This document shows positions 54,907 to 64,000 of a stretch of 64,000 bases of DNA, one piece after another. Origin of the DNA: Nannochloris sp. 'desiccata' (Eukaryota > Chlorophyta > Trebouxiophyceae > Chlorellales > Chlorellaceae). A program made the translations under genes and the position numbers. The stretch is taken from assembly GCA_019044685.2 (NCBI GenBank), contig JAGTXX020000001.1:558001-622000 (forward strand), in the 5' to 3' direction. Under the pieces are notes generated by a model. The model had not been told where the DNA came from. It made no database searches and saw nothing but the letters and a program-made list of their open reading frames with translations. Position 1 is the first letter of the stretch; each line of letters begins with the position of its first letter.

Positions 54907-56046
54907 TCTAGCTATTTTGAGAGGGAACCAGTTAACTTCTTTTGTTAATTGGCTCCCTCTCAAAGTGCTGGGGTTATATATCAAAGGTGTTCAGCGAAAA
55001 AAATATTTTTTTCGTTAGCATTCTTTGATCGACAAACTAAAACTCTCCCGTGCGTGCTTTCGCCGTCAGCGGGGGATGTATATTATAGCTCTAATTATAT
55101 TGGAGCTATCTGAGGCCGCGCGGTCTCTGATAATGCGGTATTTGAGGATTTATTTTCTCAACTAACCGGCAGTTTAACAACACCTCAGAAATCAACCTCT
55201 GCACGTTGTTTCACAGATCGAAGATAGATGGAGAGCCTCATAACTCACCTCTATATTCGAGCTTCTTCAGCCCCCGGGTCCGCTGGACTCCATCACGCTG
55301 ACTTTTTAACCCCCATATTCGGGTGCTCGCCATCGAGCCCCGATGCTGCCACCCACTGGGAGGCAGGATTTCTACCATCAATAATCTTTTATTGATTAAG
55401 CTATCTCAGCAAAACAACGCAGGGAAACCTCGTTCCTCAACTGAGTAGTGATGAGAGGTCCAACATCATTCCCTTGCATGTGGTTGGTGGCGTTTTGCAT
55501 ATTCACCGTCATATGCCGTGGATTGGTGGTGGGCAGCTTTTTCTCTACTCTTTCAATACTCGCGCAGAGATTTCTGCACGACCTGGTTTTACTTGACTGA
55601 TTTATCACCAATAAAACCCCTCTTTTTGTATGGTGCTTCTTATCATACCTCCCAGTGGCGTTTCTGAAACGCCGCTCTTTTCATTCAGACCCTGAAAAAT
55701 GGATCTGGATCCTTTCCAGTGAAGAATTCATTCTTTGCTCAACATTTTTTATGTTGTATTGATGGGTAATCAAAGTATCTCTGGTTATCTATCACCTTTC
55801 TTGAGTTAAAATGTAGGGTTTTTGCCTTTTGCTCATTACTGCCAGGTATGGTGGTTGGTGGCGTTTTGCATATTCACCGCCCCATGCTTATGTTTTTGGG
55901 TTGGCTAACCTCAATTCTAGACTCTTGTCTTTTTTCTACTTTTTATACATTCCCATGTTATAGGGAAGCCTGCGAGTCACCTGACTCTCTCACCAGGGCG
56001 GTGGGACTGGGCCACATGTAAGATCCTCAATCAATCAGTAGTCAAT
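54907..56046. repeat. Satellite unit 3
   Basis: Complete unit of 1140 bases, intermediate in sequence: it shares GAGGCCGCGCGG and GTGCTCGCCATC with units 4 and 5, but otherwise follows units 1 and 2. Confidence 0.9.
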
Positions 56047-56472
56047 TCTAGCTATTTTGAGAGGGAACCAATTAACTTCTTTTGTTAATTGGCTCCCTCT
56101 CAAAGTGCTGGGGTTATATATCAAAGGTGTTCAGCGAAAAAAATATTTTTTTCGTTAGCATTCTTTGATCGACAAACTAAAACTCTCCCGTGCGTGCCTT
56201 CGCCGTCAGCGGGGGATGTATATTGTAGCTCTAATTATTTTGGAGCTATTTGAGGCCGCGCGGTCTCTAATAACGCGGTATTTGAGGATTTATTTTCTCA
56301 ACTAACCGACAATTTAACAACACTTCAGAAATCAACCTCTGCACGTTGTTTCACAGATCGAAGATAGATGGAGAGCCTCATAACTCACCTCTATATTCGA
56401 GCTTCTTCAGCCCCCGGGTCCGCTGGACTCCATCACGCTGACTTTTTAACCCCCATATTCGGGTGCTCGCCA

Positions 56473-56477
56473 TCGAG
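56473..56477. repeat. Retrotransposon target duplication, left
   Basis: TCGAG, repeated at 62395-62399. Other satellite units contain this site once, uninterrupted. Confidence 0.85.
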
Positions 56478-56669
56478 TGTTGCAGGGCGCAAAGTTCATT
56501 GCGCCCTCATTTCGCCCACTGGTTTCTTTTTCCAATATTATTTACTCTGACTTCTCTTTACCTTCGGATGATTCTTATTTTTACATAAATAACCACTCTG
56601 TAATCTCTTATAGACAAATACCTTTTAGGGTAGCTTCCTTGAAGCTACATAAGACTAGCGTCTGCAATA
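56478..56669 (+). repeat. 5' LTR
   Basis: 192 bp, starts TGTTGCA and ends TGCAATA (imperfect terminal inversion). Near its start, AGGGCGCAA and TTGCGCCCT form a 9-bp hairpin. Confidence 0.93.
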
Positions 56670-56768
56670 ACTGGTTTCAGCTTTACTAGGTCGATTCTTC
56701 GCCTTTTTGGTTCTGTTTGCTACCTCTCTCCCTCTCTCTCACCCTTGTTTACTTGTTTAACCTTTAAT

Positions 56769-57839
56769 ATGGTTCAAACGCGCTCTCGAGGCCCAGCTTT
56801 GGCTGATATTAATCCTGGTGGTGCCGCTCCTGCCGGTCAAACGGCTGCCGGTCAAACGGCGGGCCGTGGTGGTCAACGTGGTAGTCAACGTGGTGGCCGC
56901 GGTGGCCGTGGTGGTGGCAGCACTCCACGCAATCCTATTTCTCCTACTCCTCGTCTTCCTTCACCATCTCCTGAGTCTAATCACTCTGGCCAACCACCTA
57001 GAGATGAAGAAATGTCTAAAGTTGATTTCTTGAAATTAGCTAAAGATTTTCCTACTTTCTCTGGTGATAATGGTGTCCAACCTGAAGATTATTTGGTTCA
57101 GTTTTCTAAAATGGCCAAATTTACAAGCTTCAGTAGTGTACAGCTTATGGAAGTCATTCCCTTGAAGTTTACTTCCATTGCGGACACTTGGTTTCAACAG
57201 TTTCAAAAATCTGAAGACTGGCAATTTTTGACCTATTCTGATGATCCCTTTGCTACCTTCTGCGAATTTTTCATCAAACGTTTCTCTTTTGGCGAACGTA
57301 ACCAGCTTGCTCGTGATAAACTTCGCTCGTTGGAATGGCGTGGTAATGTTGTTAAACTGGCTTCTCTCATTCAACAACATGCAGCCCACACCGACATCAC
57401 AGATTCTGAGCAGTGTGACTGCTTTATTCGGTTGTTACCAACTGAAATGGCTGAGCATGTATTGCTCATGAGGACTGTGTTGGGACATCATAGCTTTTCT
57501 GAAGCTATCACGATGGCTGTCAACTATGCTTCTGCTTCTTCTTCTCGTAAAATGAAGTATAATGGTCAAAATCCTGGTCAACGCAAGAAGTTCCAGTCTG
57601 GAAACGCTTCTGGGTCTGCTTCTGGTCAAGGAAAGCATTCCTCTGGTCAACGCCAAGGGAAGTCTCCCTACAACAATAATAACGGCGTTCAGAAATCGTC
57701 CAAAACCGGTGTCAAGCCTTCTGTTCCAGGAAGAAAGTGTTGGGGCTGTGGCAGTCCAGATCACTTGAAGAAGGATTGTCCTAAGGCAACTACTGGTGTT
57801 AACATGATGGATGTCGACGTGAAAGCTCAAAGTAAGTAA
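56769..57839 (+). CDS. gag: Retrotransposon Gag (unspliced form)
   Basis: Capsid/nucleocapsid protein of 356 residues if the transcript is not spliced; the ATG at 56769 (MVQTRSRG) is the first AUG of the frame. The N-terminal region is Gly/Arg-rich (GRGGQRGSQRGGRGGRGGG). A retrotransposon gag core follows (DFPTFSGDNGVQPEDYLVQF). A single CCHC zinc knuckle lies near the end (CWGCGSPDHLKKDC). The last sense codons AGT AAG and the stop TAA overlap a perfect splice donor, GTAAGT, at 57832. Confidence 0.9.
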   Translation: MVQTRSRGPALADINPGGAAPAGQTAAGQTAGRGGQRGSQRGGRGGRGGGSTPRNPISPTPRLPSPSPESNHSGQPPRDEEMSKVDFLKLAKDFPTFSGDNGVQPEDYLVQFSKMAKFTSFSSVQLMEVIPLKFTSIADTWFQQFQKSEDWQFLTYSDDPFATFCEFFIKRFSFGERNQLARDKLRSLEWRGNVVKLASLIQQHAAHTDITDSEQCDCFIRLLPTEMAEHVLLMRTVLGHHSFSEAITMAVNYASASSSRKMKYNGQNPGQRKKFQSGNASGSASGQGKHSSGQRQGKSPYNNNNGVQKSSKTGVKPSVPGRKCWGCGSPDHLKKDCPKATTGVNMMDVDVKAQSK

Positions 57840-60800
57840 TAAGCTTGCATTTCGAGTTCTTTTTGAATTCAATGAACTGGCATTACTGTCACTTTGGTCT
57901 TTCCTCTTGAAGATATTTCTGCGGCTGCAAAATATCTTGTTTTTCTTCTTTTCTTTGTCTTATCTCTTCTTAATGATGCGTAAAGATGATATTTTTGTTG
58001 CTGTTTGATGATGATTATTGCTTGTTCTTAGCAATGTTTCTTTTGATGATGGTACATACTCTGCGTATGCCTGAATATCATCACCTTTTTACTGTGTATT
58101 GGTTTGTGTTTTTGCCTGCATAAACTATTACTGGCCCTAATAGTTATTTGATCTGGCACACAAATGACAATGCTGTAACAGTAATGTAACCTAGGTACCC
58201 ATTCTGGCTCCTTTCATAGTAAATGGAGGAGATCCAAGAAACTTCTTCACTTCAAATCATCATTTGTTTGGTTGCTGTTTCAAGGATCTTCAAGATCTTG
58301 CACCAAAACTCTCTTTATTTGATTGCTGATATGCATCAAATGCTGCAACTCTCATCTAAATCATTGATCTCTGTTGCTGTGTACTTGCACTGAGAAGATA
58401 TACAGTACTTTCGTACTTTTTGCTGCTGTGCTTGCATCAAGTAATTTGAAATTTGGTATTCATTGTACGAATGATTAATTTCAAATGTTTCTTTCTTTCT
58501 CCTACTCAATCTTGCAGTCATAGATTTGGGTGTTGTGTCCACAGACATGATTACTTCTGCTGATGGTGTTCCTACTTGTGCTAATCAATTATTGATTATG
58601 GAAGGTTCCGTGAGTACTCTTCCTGTCAAAGTCATGATTGATGGTGGTGCTGGTGCTACTTTCATTACTGGAAAGTGTGCAAAACGTCTTAACCTTCACC
58701 CGCGTACTCGTGCTGGATCTATCACTGTACGACTGGCTAATGGTAGTACCTATCAATGTCGTGAAACAGTCACAGTGCCTCTGCGTATTAGTACTTATCG
58801 ACAGTCTGTACGAATGTTCATCTTGGATGTTGATTCTGCTGTAGGTATTATCCTTGGCAAGAATTGGTTGGAATTCCACAATCCCCACATTGATTGGCGA
58901 CTTAATACTGTGGAATTTGTTTATCAAGATCAGCAGATCTTGTTGTCCACTTCTGGAGCGGACGCTGCTCCTGCTGCCCCTACTTCTGGTTCTTCTCTTA
59001 TCTCTGCTACTCAGCTGGCAAGAATTCTGCGTAATGAAAACACTCCTGTTTTCTTGGTCAATCTGAATCTGGTTGAACCTTCTCCTCCACCTCCTGCTGT
59101 GAATTCTAGACCTGCTGCTGCTACTAATGATGATGATGAAGAAGAGTTTGATGAAGATGGTGATCTAATCCCTCGTCTTACTACAGATGAAGATCCTTGG
59201 GCTGATATTCATGAAACTTATGAAAAAGAATATTTCGATGTATTTGATTTGCGTACTTTCTTCCCTCCTGAAAGGAATGTTCAGCATGAAATTCCTTTGG
59301 AGCCTGGTCATGTGCCTCCCTGTCAACGTCCTTATAGGATTTCTCCTAGGGAAATGGAAGAATTACAGAAGCAAATTCGAGAAATGATCGATGCTGGCAT
59401 TATTCAACCCTCTTCTTCTCCATATGCTGCTCCTGTCATTTTTGTTCCAAAGCAAGATGGTACACTCCGTATGTGTGTTGACTACAGAGCTCTCAATAAA
59501 ATTACCATTAAGGATAAATTTCCTTTGCCTAAAATGGATGAGTTGCTCAATTGCCTGGAAGGTGCTCGTTATTTTAGTAAGATTGACTTGAAATCTGCTT
59601 ATTATCAAGTTCGAGTCAAGGAAGAAGACATCCCTAAAACGGCTTTTAATACTCGATATGGTCATTACGAGTTTCGTGTTATGCCTTTTGGACTTACTAA
59701 TGCTCCTGCCACCTTCCAAAAGCTGATGAATAGCATTTTTGCTGACAGCATGGAGAAATTTCTGGTCGTTTACCTTGATGATATCCTCATTTTCAGTAAA
59801 ACTGCAGAAGAACATGACAAACATATTCGTTATGTTTTAGATCGTTTACGTGAGCATCAGTTACATGCTGGTCTGCAGAAGTGTCGGTTTTTCCAAACTG
59901 AAATTGAATTTGTTGGTTATTTGCTTACTGCTGAAGGCATTCACATGCTGCCAAAGAAAGTTGATGCTATTTTAAACTGGCCTGTACCTACTACTGCCAG
60001 TCAAGTCAAATCTTTCTTGGGATTGGCTACTTTCTATCGCCATTTTGTTGAGCATTTTGCTCATAAAGCTATTCCCTTGTATCAGATTACCAGGAAAAAT
60101 CAGATATTCACGTGGCTGCCTCGTCATCAAGAAGCTTTTGAGCAGTTAAAGTTGGCTTTAACTACTGCTCCTGTGCTTGCTCCTCCTGATTTCAATCTTC
60201 CATTTGAAATTCACACTGATGCTTCTGATTTTGCTGCTGGTGCTGTGCTTTCTCAAGAAGGGAATCATCCCATAGCTTTTCTTTCTCACGTTTTCAAACC
60301 TGCTGAACTCAATTATTCTACTTATGATAAAGAGTTTCTGGCTATTATTCTTGCTCTGCGTGCTTGGAGACATTACATTCATGGCCATCCTACTACAGTC
60401 TACACTGACCATCAAGCGTTGATCTCTATTCAAACTCAAACCTTTGTGAATCGTCGTCACAATCGTTATTTGCAATTTCTTGCTGAATTTGGTAATGATC
60501 TGATTATCAAATACAAACCTGGTCGTTCAAATGTAGTTGCTGATGCTTTGAGCAGAATTCCTAATCTGAATTCTATCTCAACACTTGGTCCTTCTCCTGA
60601 GCTTCTGCATGAATTTGCTGTAGCTTACGTCTCTGATCCTCTTACTGAGACTTTCTTCACTGGAGGTGCGGGTCCAACCAAATGGTCTCTGCACGATGGC
60701 TTCATTTATGAAGAGAAGAATGGTGAAAAACTTATTTATGTCCCTGCTTCTAAATCTTTAAAAGATTTAATTATTCATGATCATCATGATGCCGCAATTG

Positions 60801-62056
60801 CTGGCCATCTTGGAAGAGATAAAACTATTGCTGCTATTGGTACTACATATACCTGGCCTGGTATGAGAGAAGATATTGCTCGTTATGTTGCTGAATGTCC
60901 TACCTGTCAAGTGGTCAAATCTTCAAATCAAGTAACTCCTGGGCTGTTGTCTCCTCTGGATATCCCTTGTAGACGCTGGGAGCAAATTCATATCGATTTG
61001 ATTGGTCCTTTACCTGCCACCCCTCGTGGTTTTGATGCAATTGTCACCATTGTAGATCGTTTGAGTAAAGCTGCTGTCTTTATTCCCACTACTATGACTG
61101 TGACTGCAAGGCAATTAGCAGAGCTTTTCTTTAATAATGTCTTCAGACATTATGGTCTTCCTTCAATCATTATTTCTGATCGAGATCCTCGTTTTACCAG
61201 CAATTTTTGGCGTGCTTTGATGGATCATTTAGGCATTTCTTTGCATATGACTGCTGCCTACCATCCTCAGTCTGATGGACAAGCTGAACGCCATAATCGT
61301 ACTATTCAAGATATGTTGCGTGCTTACGTCAATCCATCTACTAGGGATGATTGGGATGAGCATTTGGTTGCTCTTGAGTTTGCTTACAATAACTCTGTCA
61401 ATAGGGCTACAGGCTTTTCTCCTTTTTTCATGCTGTATGGTCAAAATCCCAATACTCCTGCTTCCTTGCTGCGTGCTACTGTCAGCCTTTCTCCTGCTGT
61501 TGATGATTTTTTAGCTCGAATTACTGAGACTCTGACTCAATCTCGTACTAATTTAGCTAAAAACCAGGAGCAAATGCAAAACCAAGTTAACAAACGCAGG
61601 CGCTTTGTGAGATATGAAGTTGGTGAACGTGTTTTGGTGGATGCTTCCCGTCTTTACCAGGCACCGCGTGGTAAATTGACTCAGAAATGGGTTGGTCCTT
61701 TTGAAGTCGCTGAAGTGCTAAATGATAATGCTTATGTTTTACACTTGCCTCCTCGTCTTAAAAACACCTCTTCTACCTTCAACGTTACTCATTTGAAGCG
61801 TTATCAGGAAACGGATCGTGAATTTCCTCGCCCGCCTCCCATTGGCTACGAGAGCGGACAGCCACTTTATGAATTTGAGAAAATTTTGGCTCATCGTGGT
61901 CCTAAAAACAATCGCTACTACCTCGTAAAATGGAAAGGTTGGCCTGTTGACGAAAATCTCTATGAACCTGCTAGTAATTTATCTGGTGTTCAAGCAGATG
62001 TTGATGCTTATGAGGCTTCCATCCCTGTGCAGCGCCGCAAGCGCTCTCGTCGTTGA
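56769..62056 (+). CDS. Retrotransposon Gag-Pol polyprotein via a spliced intron
   Basis: Exon 1 is 56769-57831 and exon 2 is 58518-62056; removing the 686-base intron (donor A|GTAAGT, acceptor CAATCTTGCAG) leaves 4,602 bases, exactly 1,534 codons, with junction codon A+TC (Ile). The Pol part has no ATG of its own at its start. Domains in order: aspartic protease (VMIDGGAGATF, with Gly where DSG/DTG is usual), reverse transcriptase (YLDDILIFSK), RNase H (IHTDASDFAAGAVLSQ), integrase (HH-CC finger and the catalytic core with SDRDPRFTSNFW and YHPQSDGQAERHN), and a C-terminal chromodomain (YLVKWKGWPVDENLYEP). I infer the splicing from the fit of sites and phase; an alternative is internal initiation of Pol at a downstream AUG. 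Confidence 0.85.
57832..58517 (+). other. Candidate spliceosomal intron between gag and pol
   Basis: 686 bases, T-rich, with multiple stops in all frames. It begins GTAAGT and ends in a long pyrimidine tract with CTACTCAAT (branch-site-like) before CTTGCAG. See the Gag-Pol entry for phase. Confidence 0.75.
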
Positions 62057-62202
62057 TTGTCGCAGCACTCACCTACACATGGATTCAGTACGTCCTGTTT
62101 TTGCCCGTTGGGTTTTCAGGTTGCGTCACCGGTAGGACAGATGCGTACGACATGTTTAGTTTTTAGCCTCTAGATCTGGGTTCCTCTTTAAGAAAGGGAG
62201 GA

Positions 62203-62394
62203 TGTTGCAGGGCGCAAAGTTCATTGCGCCCTCATTTCGCCCACTGGTTTCTTTTTCCAATATTATTTACTCTGACTTCTCTTTACCTTCGGATGATTCT
62301 TATTTTTACATAAATAACCACTCTGTAATCTCTTATAGACAAATACCTTTTAGGGTAGCTTCCTTGAAGCTACATAAGACTAGCGTCTGCAATA
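62203..62394 (+). repeat. 3' LTR
   Basis: 192 bp, by eye identical to the 5' LTR, preceded by the polypurine tract and followed by the TCGAG duplication. Confidence 0.93.
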
Positions 62395-62399
62395 TCGAG
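62395..62399. repeat. Retrotransposon target duplication, right
   Basis: TCGAG, identical to 56473-56477. Confidence 0.85.
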
Positions 62400-63130
62400 C
62401 CCCGACGCTGCCACCCACTGGGAGGCAGGATTTCTACCATCAATAATCTTTTATTGATTAAGCTGTCTCAGCAAAACAACGCAGGGAAACCTCGTTCCTT
62501 AACTGAGTAGTGATGAGAGGTCCAACATCATTCCCTTGCATGTGGTTGGTGGCGTTTTGCATATTCACCGTCATATGCCGTGGATTGGTGGTGGGCAGTT
62601 TTTTCTCTACTCTTTCAATACTCGCGCAGAGATTTCTGCACGACCTGGTTTTACTTGACTGATTTATCACCAATAAAACCCCTCTTTTTGTATGGTGCTT
62701 CTTATCATACCTCCCAGTGGCGTTTCTGAAACGCCGCTCTTTTCATTCAGACCCTGAAAAATGGATCTGGATCCTTTCCAGTGAAGAATTCATTCTTTGC
62801 TCAACATTTTTTATGTTGTATTGATGGGTAATCAAAGTATCTCTGGTTATCTATCACCTTCCTTGAGTTAAAATGTAGGGTTTTTGCCTTTTGCTCATTA
62901 CCGCCAGGTATGGTGGTTGGTGGCGTTTTGCATATTCACCGCCCCATGCTTATGTTTTTGGGTTGGCTAACCTCAATTCTAGACTCTTGTTTTTTTTCTA
63001 CTTTTTATACATTCCCATGTTATAGGGAAGCCTGCGAGTCACTTGACTCTCTCACCAGGGCGGTGGGACTGGGCCACATGTAAGATCCTCAATCATCAAT
63101 CGAGTAAAAAATGGACACAAAAAATGGAAT

Positions 63131-64000
63131 TCTAGCTATTTTGAGAGGGAACCAATTAACTTCTTTTGTTAATTGGCTCCCTCTCAAAGTGCTGGGGTTA
63201 TATATCAAAGGTGTTCAGCGAAAAAAAAATATTTTTTTCGTTAGCATTCTTTGATCGACAAACTAAAACTCTCCCGTGCGTGCCTTCGCCGTCAGCGGGG
63301 GATGTATATTGTAGCTCTAATTATTTTGGAGCTATTTGAGGCCGCGCGGTCTCTAATAACGCGGTATTTGAGGATTTATTTTCTCAACTAACCGACAATT
63401 TAACAACACTTCAGAAATCAACCTCTGCACGTTGTTTCACAGATCGAAGATAGATGGAGAGCCTCATAACTCACCTCTATATTCGAGCTTCTTCAGCCCC
63501 CGGGTCCGCTGGACTCCATCACGCTGACTTTTTAACCCCCATATTCGGGTGCTCGCCATCGAGCCCCGACGCTGCCACCCACTGGGAGGCAGGATTTCTA
63601 CCATCAATAATCTTTTATTGATTAAGCTGTCTCAGCAAAACAACGCAGGGAAACCTCGTTCCTTAACTGAGTAGTGATGAGAGGTCCAACATCATTCCCT
63701 TGCATGTGGTTGGTGGCGTTTTGCATATTCACCGTCATATGCCGTGGATTGGTGGTGGGCAGTTTTTTCTCTACTCTTTCAATACTCGCGCAGAGATTTC
63801 TGCACGACCTGGTTTTACTTGACTGATTTATCACCAATAAAACCCCTCTTTTTGTATGGTGCTTCTTATCATACCTCCGAGTGGCGTTTCTGAAACGCCG
63901 CTCTTTTCATTCAGACCCTGAAAAATGGATCTGGATCCTTTCCAGTGAAGAATTCATTCTTTGCTCAACATTTTTTATGTTGTATTGATGGGTAATCAAA
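63131..64000. repeat. Satellite unit 5 (cut by window end)
   Basis: First 870 bases of a further unit of the same subtype as unit 4. The array therefore extends beyond the window. Confidence 0.9.

Larger units (their letters stand above)
56478..62394 (+). mobile_element. Intact Ty3/gypsy chromovirus (LTR retrotransposon)
   Basis: 5,917-bp element with two 192-bp LTRs that I read as identical, a 5-bp TCGAG target duplication, a purine-rich tract AAGAAAGGGAGGA just before the 3' LTR and a possible primer site TGGTTTCAGC two bases after the 5' LTR. It encodes Gag with a zinc knuckle, and Pol in the order protease, reverse transcriptase, RNase H, integrase, chromodomain, which defines a chromovirus. 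No envelope gene. Identical LTRs and open frames mean a recent, possibly still mobile insertion. Chromodomains direct integration to heterochromatin, which fits the location in a satellite array. Confidence 0.95.
56047..63130. repeat. Satellite unit 4, split by a retrotransposon
   Basis: The unit is interrupted after CATCGAG (56477) and resumes at TCGAG (62395) after the LTR retrotransposon. Without the insert it is about 1162 bases; the extra length comes from a short A-rich insertion with two ATGGA/ATGG copies (about 63103-63128) at the junction with unit 5. It shares with unit 5 variants such as TTGTAGCTCTAATTATTTTG and AGCTGTCTCAG. Confidence 0.9.
52611..64000. repeat. Satellite-like tandem array of about 1.14-kb units
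   Basis: At least five head-to-tail units, starting with the motif TCTAGCTATTTTGAGAGGGA at 52621, 53762, 54907, 56047 and 63131. Periods are 1141, 1145, 1140 and, after subtracting the inserted retrotransposon and its target duplication, 1162 bases. Each unit has a 20-bp-arm hairpin (52631-52677 in unit 1), a perfect palindrome CGAAAAAAATATTTTTTTCG (52709-52728) and several smaller hairpins. A 27-base segment TTGGTGGCGTTTTGCATATT plus flanking bases occurs twice per unit. A 71-codon minus-strand frame recurs in each unit, but it resembles no protein and probably reflects repeat identity only. No 5S, snRNA or tRNA gene recognised in the unit. The array continues past the window end. Confidence 0.95.

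Overview
This is nuclear DNA of a photosynthetic eukaryote, most likely a green alga. Genes carry GT-AG introns of about 70-130 bases, both strands are used and there are no operons. A nucleus-encoded thylakoid FtsH, a double-domain Cpn20, a CYP97B-type P450, a GINT1-like glycosyltransferase and mitochondrial NDUFA6 point to the green lineage. A permuted tRNA gene and a selenoprotein are also features known from algae. The exact taxon cannot be fixed from sequence alone.

Region 1 (1-17.8 kb) is a compact housekeeping block: FtsH (5' end outside the window), V-ATPase subunit e (two small exons), ribosomal protein eS1, a non-coding RNA cluster on the minus strand (a box C/D snoRNA, RNase MRP RNA, a second snoRNA), NDUFA6, CYP97B, a histidine-phosphatase protein, a divergent H2B-like histone-fold protein, a sphingosine-1-phosphate-phosphatase-like PAP2 protein, cytosolic PheRS beta, and a selenoprotein W homologue read through an in-frame TGA with a candidate SECIS.

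Region 2 (18-33.7 kb) holds a GINT1-like two-domain glycosyltransferase and a second, free-standing GT64 gene, two or three unrecognised small genes, and an orphan membrane protein. It also holds a striking chromatin protein combining PWWP, PHD, Dam-type adenine methyltransferase and CW modules. A plastid GST, Cpn20, a 542-bp hAT-type element with an exact 8-bp target duplication, and a ferroportin-family transporter complete it.

Region 3 (33.9-51.9 kb) is one giant minus-strand gene, midasin (MDN1): seven exons, six AAA modules, an acidic tract and a MIDAS domain. A 38-bp tandem duplication shifts its frame near the N-terminus. Without one copy the seven exons total exactly 5,769 codons.

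Region 4 (52.4-64 kb) starts with a permuted tRNA-Lys(CUU) gene about 80 bases from a satellite array of roughly 1.14-kb hairpin-rich units (at least five). The fourth unit is split by an intact chromovirus (Ty3/gypsy) with 192-bp LTRs that look identical and a TCGAG target duplication. Its gag and pol are separate frames that a 686-bp intron would join exactly. The array runs off the window and looks like heterochromatin.

Several genes serve ribosome production (MRP RNA, two rRNA methylation guides, eS1, midasin); the rest are unrelated neighbours.
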